The notes under the pieces: generated by a model | Databases searched by the model: none | What the model saw: the letters and a program-made list of their open reading frames with translations, nothing else | Told to the model about the DNA's origin: nothing | In this document: piece after piece, positions 16,807 through 23,514 of the stretch | Layout: every line of letters starts with the position of its first letter | Position numbering within the stretch: the first letter of the stretch is position 1 | Source of the DNA: an uncultured Dysgonomonas sp. | GTDB lineage: Bacteria; Bacteroidota; Bacteroidia; Bacteroidales; Dysgonomonadaceae | NCBI GenBank assembly: GCA_937875275.1 | Contig: CALNCC010000057.1 | Span: 1-30,059, forward strand | DNA: 30,059 bases | Reading direction: 5' to 3' | Made by a program: the position numbers and the translations under genes

Positions 16807-17259
16807 TTAGAACGGGAGATCATTCTCATCCGATTCTCCACCAAAGGGTGTTTGCGGTTGTTGATATTGCGTACCTGCTGTTGTTGTTGCCGGCTGATCG
16901 GCTGCCGGAAACCCTTCGCCTTCTTTTCGTCTGCCAAGCAGTTCGAGATTATCTGCGTATATTTCTATTACAAATCGCTTCACACCATTGGCATCGTCGT
17001 AGGTACGCGAACGTATTTTCCCTTCGATATACAACTGCGCTCCTTTGCGAACAAATTGGTCTGCGATCTTAGCCAATCCTCTCCAGCACACAATGTTGTG
17101 CCACTCGGTCTTGTCAGGTATCTGCGTCCCGTTGGCTGCCGTATATCCTCTTTCGGTAGTAGCTAAGGTAAAATTGGCAACTGCACTTCCATTATCAAAG
17201 TATTTCACATCAGGATCTTTCCCTACATTTCCGATCAATACAACTTTGTTTACCGACAT
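16807..17259 (-). CDS. ssb: Single-stranded DNA-binding protein
   Basis: A 150-residue SSB. Residues 1-108 form the OB fold (MSVNKVVLIGNVGKDPDVKY, FTLATTERGY, KTEWHNIVCWRGLAKIADQFVRKGAQLYIEGKIRSR). A Gln/Pro/Thr-rich flexible linker follows, then the acidic tip ENDLPF, which recruits replication and repair proteins. Length and tail are typical, so it is the general replication SSB, binding ssDNA as a tetramer. It is first in an operon with gldD and the SGNH hydrolase and is driven by the clear promoter just upstream. Confidence 0.97.
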   Translation of the reverse strand: MSVNKVVLIGNVGKDPDVKYFDNGSAVANFTLATTERGYTAANGTQIPDKTEWHNIVCWRGLAKIADQFVRKGAQLYIEGKIRSRTYDDANGVKRFVIEIYADNLELLGRRKEGEGFPAADQPATTTAGTQYQQPQTPFGGESDENDLPF

Positions 17260-17292
17260 ATCTCTCTTTTATTAATTATTTTCTATCTCGAA

Positions 17293-17323
17293 CAAATATA
17301 TGTATTTTTCTTTCTTCTCCAAA
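17293..17323 (-). promoter_or_regulatory. Bacteroidetes-type sigma-70 promoter of the ssb operon
   Basis: On the minus strand TTTG (17320-17323) is followed after exactly 19 bases by TATATTTG (17293-17300), an exact match to the TTTG / TAnnTTTG consensus recognised by the primary sigma factor of Bacteroidetes. Transcription should begin near 17286, giving a leader of about 27 bases before the ssb ATG at 17259. Confidence 0.8.
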
Positions 17324-17326
17324 TGT

Positions 17327-17839
17327 TTATTCTTGATTATCTTTTTTCATTGATACTATTTTTTGCATAAAAAGAGAGTTGGAGATAACTACCAAGTCGC
17401 CGTCTTTGGTGCGCAGATGTGTGTAGAAACTCATGATTGCTTCTATCTTACCTTCCAGCGGCAAGTCTTTGTCAACAATCACTATATCGTCTCCTATCTT
17501 GAAGGGCGTAGTGAAGAATATGATAAGTCCTGCCGTAACGTTGCTCAGAAACGACCATTGTGCAAATAAGGCAACGCCAATAAATGCCAAACCCGAGCTT
17601 ACTGCCGCCAGAATATGACGAGGGTCTACTCCCCAAATGACAACAACGGAAAAGAACAGACAAAGATTGACCATTATACAGATAACTCGCGAAGTATGCA
17701 TAATGCGTTCGGGCACTTTGCCGACCCGTGTACCATAACTCCACACTATCTTGTTTACGATTGCCTTGGACACAGGAACGAAAAGAAGAACGAATGCTGT
17801 TGAAATGACTTGAGGAAGATAGTCTTGTAAAAACTCCAT
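17327..17839 (-). CDS. Short MscS-type mechanosensitive channel protein
   Basis: A 170-residue membrane protein with three hydrophobic segments (about 10-28, 49-70 and 76-111). The third, ending GLIIFFTTPFKIGDDIVI, is the MscS pore helix and the start of the beta domain. The beta domain (to about 160) is present, but the C-terminal alpha/beta vestibule of full MscS (about 286 residues in E. coli) is missing; the protein simply ends in a charged tail. Short MscS-like proteins of this kind are common in Bacteroidetes and may open under osmotic stress, though gating is unproven. It ends four bases from the ssb promoter and is preceded by the terminator of the next operon, so it is likely its own unit. 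Confidence 0.82.
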   Translation of the reverse strand: MEFLQDYLPQVISTAFVLLFVPVSKAIVNKIVWSYGTRVGKVPERIMHTSRVICIMVNLCLFFSVVVIWGVDPRHILAAVSSGLAFIGVALFAQWSFLSNVTAGLIIFFTTPFKIGDDIVIVDKDLPLEGKIEAIMSFYTHLRTKDGDLVVISNSLFMQKIVSMKKDNQE

Positions 17840-17860
17840 TGTTGAAAAATATAAATATTA

Positions 17861-17900
17861 AATAAAACGAAAAAGGCTGCTCACTCCTACATGAACAGCC
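17861..17900 (-). terminator. Rho-independent terminator of the sigma-factor operon
   Basis: On the minus strand GGCTGTTCA and TGAGCAGCC pair across one mismatch (17875-17900, 8-base loop), followed by TTTTTCGTTTTATT (17861-17874). It lies 24 bases past the stop of the lipoprotein gene, so it closes the unit of sigma factor, membrane protein and lipoprotein. Confidence 0.8.
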
Positions 17901-17923
17901 CAACTCTTTGTATTGTTCGTCTC

Positions 17924-18748
17924 TTACTTATCATAGGTGAGCGTCAACCCATACGAATTGGATGTGTTTGTACTCCATGCACCCAAATACATAGTCTCAA
18001 GAACGGTATTTCCTTTTCCGTCAATTGTAGATCGTATATATCTGAACTTGAATGGGAAATTAACTGTCGTAGATGATGCAGACAATCCTTCCACGGGTAA
18101 GAACCCACTGACTCTCGCATTCGAGAAATCGCCGACAATATCATCTCGTGTTACCGGCATTTTCACGGCATCTTCTTCTTCGTTCGGGTTGATAACTACA
18201 AACCGAACATCTATAATACCGCAATTTTTACCTATTGTAACAGGATTTTTATTCGAATCTATTTCGATCTGATTTTCTGTATTATAATAGAACCGTGGCA
18301 CTACTATTTCTTCATCTTTCAGCTCGAATGATCCGTTGAACAGCCATCTGTCGCCCAAGAAAGAATCGGGGCTGTATGTTTTCACTGACATAGTGCTTGG
18401 GTAAACCTGATTTTCGAGGGTAGGTATTTGTGTTACCTTCTCTATCGGCTCTTGCTCAATCGGATCGGAAATTGTTTTTATCTCCGCGCCATATATTCCG
18501 CTTGACGATGCTCCGTGTTGTGTGGTGTATGTCAGAAAAACGCAATCGCCATGGCTGGCCGTATTCGACAGTGTATTAGAAACGATATACATGTTTATAC
18601 CGGATACAGCGGCAACCAAACTTCCATTGTAATCTCTCACATAAGAAAATGTAGGAGTTTTCACTTCTATCTTGTTATCTTCATCGCCAAGACATGATGA
18701 TAGCAAAGCTGCAACTACGATAACGGTTAAGTACTTTACGATTTTCAT
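17924..18748 (-). CDS. Lipoprotein of unknown function, partner of the sigma-factor operon
   Basis: A 274-residue lipoprotein. Residues 1-18 are a signal ending LLSS before Cys19, and LGDEDNK follows, an acidic context that may favour surface export. The mature part is predicted mostly beta-strand with no repeats, no catalytic motif and no family that I recognise. It starts 9 bases after the membrane-barrel gene, which itself sits 2 bases from the ECF sigma gene, so the three are one transcript that ends at the hairpin at 17861-17900. A role as sensor or ligand-binding part of that module, or simply as a target of the sigma factor, is possible but is only inferred from position. Confidence 0.7.
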   Translation of the reverse strand: MKIVKYLTVIVVAALLSSCLGDEDNKIEVKTPTFSYVRDYNGSLVAAVSGINMYIVSNTLSNTASHGDCVFLTYTTQHGASSSGIYGAEIKTISDPIEQEPIEKVTQIPTLENQVYPSTMSVKTYSPDSFLGDRWLFNGSFELKDEEIVVPRFYYNTENQIEIDSNKNPVTIGKNCGIIDVRFVVINPNEEEDAVKMPVTRDDIVGDFSNARVSGFLPVEGLSASSTTVNFPFKFRYIRSTIDGKGNTVLETMYLGAWSTNTSNSYGLTLTYDK

Positions 18749-18757
18749 ATTTTAATA

Positions 18758-20098
18758 TTAATTTATATTCAGTTTCAGTCCTACGTTCAGGTCTAATTGC
18801 CGTCTCTTATCGGAGTAGATGGTACGATGCTCGTTGCCGGCATTGAAATAGTATGCTCCGCCTATATTTCCGTATATGTTCACGTCTTTATATACCGGAT
18901 ACGAAATGCCTAAGGATACACGAGACGAGACTTGCGGATGGTCTTGTTTCAATTTTTCGTTTACTTCTACCAGCCCAACGTCTGTTACTACCTCCGAACT
19001 GCGCAATGCTGACGTTGATTCTACCCCGTTCGCGACATTCACTATCGTGCCCTTCTTGCGCCCACGCACATCTTTCTGTATGGCAATGCCTGCTGTTGCA
19101 TAAAAATCGACATCGCCCAATTCGAGAAACTTATAGTTTACGTTTAACGGCACGCCAAGATAGTAAAAACTTTGTTTTTGGTCAACTTTCAATGCTCCGT
19201 TCGATTTTATATCCGATGTGGCGTATGTGTACGACACTCCTGTTTCGATCGAAAGCTTAGGCGTTATTTCTTTACTGACATTCAACCCTAATGTTATCGG
19301 CTGGTTGTGCTCCACCACATAGTCGTCGTTGACTGTGTATTGGTTTTGCGAAGCGGCAAATTCCTGATCTAAACTTTTAGAATATAGCCCCACCTGCCCT
19401 CTGTCTCTCGCCGATTCGCTCTCCGAGAATGATGAATTGCTATTAAGACCTACAATAAATTTATTTTTCGGTTTATTATGCCTGTCTGCATAGTCGGATG
19501 CCGTTACAACATGCACCTCTCGTTTCGGATCGTTTTTCGCTATCGACTTCGCATTCTTGTCTTCACTTTCAACCTTCGCCGACTCGGATGCCTTTTCGTC
19601 CTTTTTCTCTGCTAAAACGTCGTTTGCCTCCGAAATATTGTTTGCTGAAACTTTTTTGCTCTCCGCCTCAGGCTCTTTTGCATCTTTGACAACCTCTGCA
19701 ACAGCAGTTCCTTCGCGAACGATATCTCTCGATACCACTACAACACTTCGTTCGCTCGCCCTGTCAGCCAAAACAGGCGCATCTGCACCTATCTCGTTTT
19801 TCTCGTCTTCCGGCGTCAATTCCACCATTGGCAGAGCGTTTTCCTGCGGCATTAAGATAGATTTTACCGCTTCGTCTGACGTATTCAGCAAGAAAAATGA
19901 CGCTGACACGATCAATAACAGCACGGCAGCGACAGATGCGTATCGCAAGAAAAACATGCGCCTTGCCGGAGCTATTTGCTGAGGTGCCGGAGCTATTTTT
20001 CTCTCTATGTCGTTCCATATAAATGGAGGAACGTCGGCCTCAAAGTTTTTCAACTTTGAAGAGAAAACATCTTTTATCTTATCTTTTCCTTGTTCCAT
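18758..20098 (-). CDS. Putative envelope-spanning anti-sigma/outer-membrane barrel protein
   Basis: A 446-residue protein in four parts. Residues 1-46 are a cytoplasmic stub (KIKDVFSSKLKNFEADVPPFIWNDIERKI), which resembles the N-terminus of Bacteroidetes proteins encoded next to ECF sigma genes. Residues 49-71 form one hydrophobic helix. Residues about 72-212 are a charged, Ala/Glu/Lys/Ser-rich, probably disordered or extended linker. Residues about 213-446 have alternating beta-strands with an outer-membrane-beta-barrel look (FIVGLNS, ITLGLNVSKEI, LSIETGVSYTY, YYLGVPLNVNYKF, VDFYATAGIAI, SRVSLGISYPV, IYGNIGGAYYF, LDLNVGLKLNIN). It begins 2 bases after the sigma stop codon. A single chain with both an inner-membrane helix and a barrel could link the two membranes. 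The anti-sigma function is inferred from position. Confidence 0.75.
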   Translation of the reverse strand: MEQGKDKIKDVFSSKLKNFEADVPPFIWNDIERKIAPAPQQIAPARRMFFLRYASVAAVLLLIVSASFFLLNTSDEAVKSILMPQENALPMVELTPEDEKNEIGADAPVLADRASERSVVVVSRDIVREGTAVAEVVKDAKEPEAESKKVSANNISEANDVLAEKKDEKASESAKVESEDKNAKSIAKNDPKREVHVVTASDYADRHNKPKNKFIVGLNSNSSFSESESARDRGQVGLYSKSLDQEFAASQNQYTVNDDYVVEHNQPITLGLNVSKEITPKLSIETGVSYTYATSDIKSNGALKVDQKQSFYYLGVPLNVNYKFLELGDVDFYATAGIAIQKDVRGRKKGTIVNVANGVESTSALRSSEVVTDVGLVEVNEKLKQDHPQVSSRVSLGISYPVYKDVNIYGNIGGAYYFNAGNEHRTIYSDKRRQLDLNVGLKLNIN

Positions 20099-20100
20099 TC

Positions 20101-20658
20101 TTACGAGTTCTGTTTTAAAAACACTTTTACTTTTTCTTGTAATGCCTGACGGGCACGCACATATTGCGACCGCGATGTACCTTCGCTTATGCCAAGCATA
20201 TCGGCTATTTCTTTGTGTGAATATTCTTCAATCGCATACAGGTTGAAGACTGTCGCATATCCGGTAGGTAGCTCGTGTATCATCACCATTAGGTCTGCCT
20301 CCGATATTTCGTATGCTTTCTCATCCACATCGTCTGCCATATCGGCAATGTTCTCAATATCTTCAGTCTCTTTGTAGAGATTTTTTGCTTTTCTGATATT
20401 TTCTAATGCCAGATTGATGAATATGCGCTTCATCCACCCCTCAAACGACCCGACTCCCTTGTAGGAACCAATATTCATAAAGACTTTTATGAAACCGTCC
20501 TGCATAAGATCCTTAGCCGAATCCCCATCTACAGAGTAACGTAGGCAAATAGCAAACATTATACGAGCATACTTCTCATACAATGTCCGTTGTGCTTTAC
20601 CATCCCGTTCCTTACAGCCATCTATTATCTGCTGTTCTGTCATTCCGTGAGGTTTCAT
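20101..20658 (-). CDS. ECF-family RNA polymerase sigma factor
   Basis: A 185-residue sigma-70 protein with regions 2 and 4 only, as in ECF sigma factors. Region 2 spans about residues 20-90 (YEKYARIMFAICLRY, AKDLMQDGFIKVF, GSFEGWMKRIFINLALENIRK). Region 4 spans about 125-178 (MIHELPTGYATVFNLYAIEEYSHKEIADMLGISEGTSRSQYVRARQAL), with a clear helix-turn-helix. A short acidic linker separates them. The ATG at 20658 is used here, but the Met five residues on (MTEQQII) is an equally plausible start. It heads the operon with the envelope-spanning protein and the lipoprotein and has an inverted repeat just upstream of its ATG. Its promoters cannot be deduced. Confidence 0.93.
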   Translation of the reverse strand: MKPHGMTEQQIIDGCKERDGKAQRTLYEKYARIMFAICLRYSVDGDSAKDLMQDGFIKVFMNIGSYKGVGSFEGWMKRIFINLALENIRKAKNLYKETEDIENIADMADDVDEKAYEISEADLMVMIHELPTGYATVFNLYAIEEYSHKEIADMLGISEGTSRSQYVRARQALQEKVKVFLKQNS

Positions 20659-20668
20659 AAATTAAGAC

Positions 20669-20690
20669 GCAACATTTATCTAAATGTTGC
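20669..20690. promoter_or_regulatory. Inverted repeat just upstream of the sigma-factor gene
   Basis: GCAACATTTA (20669-20678) and its exact complement (20681-20690) are separated by two bases, 10 bases before the sigma ATG. As DNA it would be a dimer-type operator; as RNA it would form a hairpin next to the start codon and could limit translation. No T-run follows, so a terminator for exbD is less likely. No primary-sigma promoter is visible between exbD and the sigma gene. Confidence 0.5.
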
Positions 20691-20759
20691 ATCCATATAT
20701 TCTTATTTTTTTCTGATTTCCCGTAGAGATTCTTCAATATGCGATAAGCTATCGTGTAT

Positions 20760-21167
20760 TTAGGGTTTTTGGGTAAGTAATGCCATACTCACATTCACTC
20801 TGTAGCCTATTTCTATAACATCTACAACATCTTGCAGGCTCAATGATTTGTCGGCCTGTAAGAAAACATTTACTTCTTCGTTTTCTCCTTTCTTGGCAAG
20901 GATGTCTAACAACCCCGGCTCTATCTGAGCTTTTGTTACTTCCTTGTTTCCTATATAATAGCGAAGGTCGGATGTAATTACAAGATTTATGGTTTTTCTC
21001 GTAACCACTTGCGTCGAAGTAGATGCGTTAGGTAATAGTACCCTGATTGCAGTAGGGGTTACCAAAGTAGATATGATAAGGAAAAACAGCAACAGAAAGA
21101 ACATGATGTCGTTCAGAGAAGCTGTATATACTTCTGTTATCCGATTCTTTCTCCGTTCTATTTTCAT
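20760..21167 (-). CDS. exbD: ExbD/TolR-family biopolymer transport protein
   Basis: A 135-residue inner-membrane protein of ExbD/TolR type. A short cytoplasmic N-terminus (MKIERRKNRITEVYTAS) leads to one TM helix (about 18-40, LNDIMFFLLLFFLIISTLV) with the conserved proton-carrying Asp at its start (LND). The periplasmic domain of about 90 residues (INLVITSDLRYYIGNKEV, VFLQADKSLSLQDVVDVIEI) has the usual ExbD fold pattern. With the ExbB homologue 28 bases upstream it should form the proton-driven motor that powers TonB- or Tol-like envelope work. Only one ExbD is present and no tonB follows; many Bacteroidetes loci carry two ExbD genes, so the partner must lie elsewhere. Confidence 0.93.
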   Translation of the reverse strand: MKIERRKNRITEVYTASLNDIMFFLLLFFLIISTLVTPTAIRVLLPNASTSTQVVTRKTINLVITSDLRYYIGNKEVTKAQIEPGLLDILAKKGENEEVNVFLQADKSLSLQDVVDVIEIGYRVNVSMALLTQKP

Positions 21168-21195
21168 TCTTTATTTTTTTTGTAGGATGTAAAAA

Positions 21196-21924
21196 TCAAT
21201 TTTCTCCAGCTTGTAGTGCTGCTTTTTTCTTGTATGCTCTTATGGCTTTCAGCACTTCGTTCGAGCCTTTATCCAGATTCACTACAATCTTGTCGATGCG
21301 TCCGTTGAGCAAATAATAACCGGCGTATGCTATGATACCTACCAAAAGTCCGGCTCCCGAACAGATCATCTTCTGATACAATCCCGAAGATATGGTGTCT
21401 ATCGCCAAGTCGTTGGTACGTGCTATGTCATAGAATATTTTTATTACCCCGAATATTGTTCCCAAGAATCCTAACATCGGCGCAATGGACGCTGTGATGC
21501 TCAACCAGTTCATCTGGTCTTCGAGTCCGCTTATTTGCTGGCGGGCTTCTATCTCCATCGATTCTTCTATTTCGCGATCATCGTTGTTTATTTCTTTCAA
21601 TCCGGCACTTACTACTTTGGCAAGAGTGTGCGGTTGTTCGATGCAAAACTTATGTGCTTTATCTACTTTCCCGTCAGCTATCAACTCAAGCACGCGCGAC
21701 AACCATATAGGGTCGTTCTTGCCGGCTCTGCTGATTACAACCCATTTGCTGACGATAACATATATCGCCAATAACGACAACAGGAATATGGGCAATAATA
21801 TCCAGCCCCCTTTGAGTATGAGACTGAAATAGCTTTCTTCCGGAGCCTGTTGAGCTATCACTGTTGTTGCTTCTTCCGCCATTTCAACTATTGGCGAGGT
21901 CTGTATTAATGCTAATAAATTCAT
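21196..21924 (-). CDS. exbB: MotA/TolQ/ExbB-family proton channel protein
   Basis: A 242-residue inner-membrane protein. An N-terminal stretch of about 35 residues precedes TM1 (about 38-59, GGWILLPIFLLSLLAIYVIV); a cytoplasmic domain (about 60-140) contains RQQISGLEDQMNWLSITASIAP; TM2 has the family signature APMLGFLGTIFGVIKIF; and TM3 follows GLYQKMICSGAGLLVGIIAYAGYYLL. This is the ExbB/TolQ pentamer that surrounds an ExbD dimer and uses the proton-motive force. The gene is followed by exbD and then by the ECF sigma operon. The strong hairpin at 21957-22001 separates it from the nuo operon, so its promoter should be in the 30-odd bases between that hairpin and the ATG, or overlap the hairpin. 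Confidence 0.93.
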   Translation of the reverse strand: MNLLALIQTSPIVEMAEEATTVIAQQAPEESYFSLILKGGWILLPIFLLSLLAIYVIVSKWVVISRAGKNDPIWLSRVLELIADGKVDKAHKFCIEQPHTLAKVVSAGLKEINNDDREIEESMEIEARQQISGLEDQMNWLSITASIAPMLGFLGTIFGVIKIFYDIARTNDLAIDTISSGLYQKMICSGAGLLVGIIAYAGYYLLNGRIDKIVVNLDKGSNEVLKAIRAYKKKAALQAGEN

Positions 21925-21956
21925 ATGAATATAGTGTTTACTTTTTTTTGATATAC

Positions 21957-22001
21957 AAAAATCGACAATTTTACGGTCTTTTCTGTCAATTGTCGATTTT
22001 T
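21957..22001 (-). terminator. Terminator of the nuo operon
   Basis: A 14-bp perfect stem (AAAAATCGACAATT at 21957-21970 with its complement at 21988-22001, 17-base loop) lies 31 bases past the nuoN stop. The T-run built into its descending arm on the minus strand fits a rho-independent terminator; it is symmetrical and could stop traffic from both sides. Confidence 0.8.
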
Positions 22002-22031
22002 TATACTTTATTTTATTTCTTTAATAATCTT

Positions 22032-23465
22032 TTAAGATATACCGAAACTGATACTGCTCATATACTCGTAGAAGCAACTAACGACGCCCACTATAAAGAT
22101 TCCTCCCAACGCCAACACCATAGAGGTTTTCATATATCCGTCTGTTTCGATTGACGGCAGCGGCACTTTGGTGTCGTAGATAAACATTGCCTTTACCACT
22201 TTCAGGTAGTAGAACAACGATATTACCGTATTTAAGAATGCTAATACGACCAACACGATGTTTGATGTTTCGGGTTGCTCCATAGCTGCCATAAATACAA
22301 ACATCTTGCTGAAAAATCCGGCAGTGAAAGGGATACCTCCGAGCGAGAACACGGCGATCATCATCGTCAATGCCAACAGCGGATTCGATTTGTACAACCC
22401 GTTGTAGTCGCTCATGTTTACTTTGCCCGTTTGGTTTTCTATTGCTGAGATGACTCCAAACACCGCAGCGTTAGAGAATACATACACAAACACATAGAAG
22501 ATTGTAGAAGACATACCCAATGTTGTTCCCGAGAATAAGCCTAACATAATGAATCCGGCTTGAGAGATAGACGAGAACGCAAGGAATCGTTTCATATTTT
22601 CTTGATGCAGGGCAAACAGGTTACCGATAGTAATAGTAACGAGTATCAATATCCAGCAGATGACCTGCCATGTACCGGCAAGCGTGGGGAATACATTGTA
22701 TAAGATTGTCATCAGCGCAAACACCGCCGCCCCTTTGGATATGGTAGACAAATAGAGCGTTACCGTAGTAGGTGCACCCTGATATGTGTCTGCCGCCCAC
22801 AAGTGGAACGGAACTAACGATATTTTGAAGAATAATCCCGAAAGGATAAATATCATTGCCATTATCACCAATGGTGTAGAGTAGATAGTTGTTGCAATGT
22901 CGGCATAGTAAAGCGTTCCGCATGCTCCGTAAAGGAACGAAAGACCGAACACAAGTATGGCTGACGAGAATATTGCGTTGAAAATATACTTAGCTCCTGC
23001 TTCGGCAGAATGTTGTTTGTATTTGTCGAATGCCACAAGTGCAACCATCGGCAACGATGCTGTCTCGAGTCCGATATAGAACAACAGGAAGTTGCCCGAA
23101 GAGATCATCAGATACATACCGAAAAGCGTCATGGTGATGAGCATAAAAAACTCGCCTCGCTTGACGACTGCTTCTTTTGTTGCCAGCCAAGTCTTTGCCT
23201 GCAAGAGGATGATGAAGACTCCGACATTCAGGATATTCTTTATCAGCAGATATGCAGGTCCTGTAACGTACATGCCGGCAAAGGATGTGCCGTCGTCGGT
23301 AAAGGTAAAGCAAACCACCGTATGAATGAGGAATATACCGCATGCCACAGGATAATAATATTTCTTTGCATTGTCCGAAGCAAACAAATCGTACAGAATG
23401 AGTAGTAGAAATGCCACCACTAAGGACATCTCGTGCTTCATCAACAAATAATTACTTAAATCCAT
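22032..23465 (-). CDS. nuoN: NADH-quinone oxidoreductase-type complex I subunit N
   Basis: A 477-residue polytopic membrane protein, one of the three antiporter-like proton-pumping subunits of complex I. The conserved ion-path residues are present: Glu134 in IGLETASLP (TM5) and Lys214 in LFFKISLVPFHLWAADTYQGAP (TM7), followed by the lysine in STISKGAA (TM8). The ending GGIFIVGVVSCFYEYM is a final TM helix. It is the last gene of the nuo operon, 49 bases after nuoM, and is followed by a terminator. Length is normal. Confidence 0.96.
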   Translation of the reverse strand: MDLSNYLLMKHEMSLVVAFLLLILYDLFASDNAKKYYYPVACGIFLIHTVVCFTFTDDGTSFAGMYVTGPAYLLIKNILNVGVFIILLQAKTWLATKEAVVKRGEFFMLITMTLFGMYLMISSGNFLLFYIGLETASLPMVALVAFDKYKQHSAEAGAKYIFNAIFSSAILVFGLSFLYGACGTLYYADIATTIYSTPLVIMAMIFILSGLFFKISLVPFHLWAADTYQGAPTTVTLYLSTISKGAAVFALMTILYNVFPTLAGTWQVICWILILVTITIGNLFALHQENMKRFLAFSSISQAGFIMLGLFSGTTLGMSSTIFYVFVYVFSNAAVFGVISAIENQTGKVNMSDYNGLYKSNPLLALTMMIAVFSLGGIPFTAGFFSKMFVFMAAMEQPETSNIVLVVLAFLNTVISLFYYLKVVKAMFIYDTKVPLPSIETDGYMKTSMVLALGGIFIVGVVSCFYEYMSSISFGIS

Positions 23466-23514
23466 CTCTATATCTTATATTTCAACGTTTACTAAAATTA
23501 TATCTCTGTCGAGC

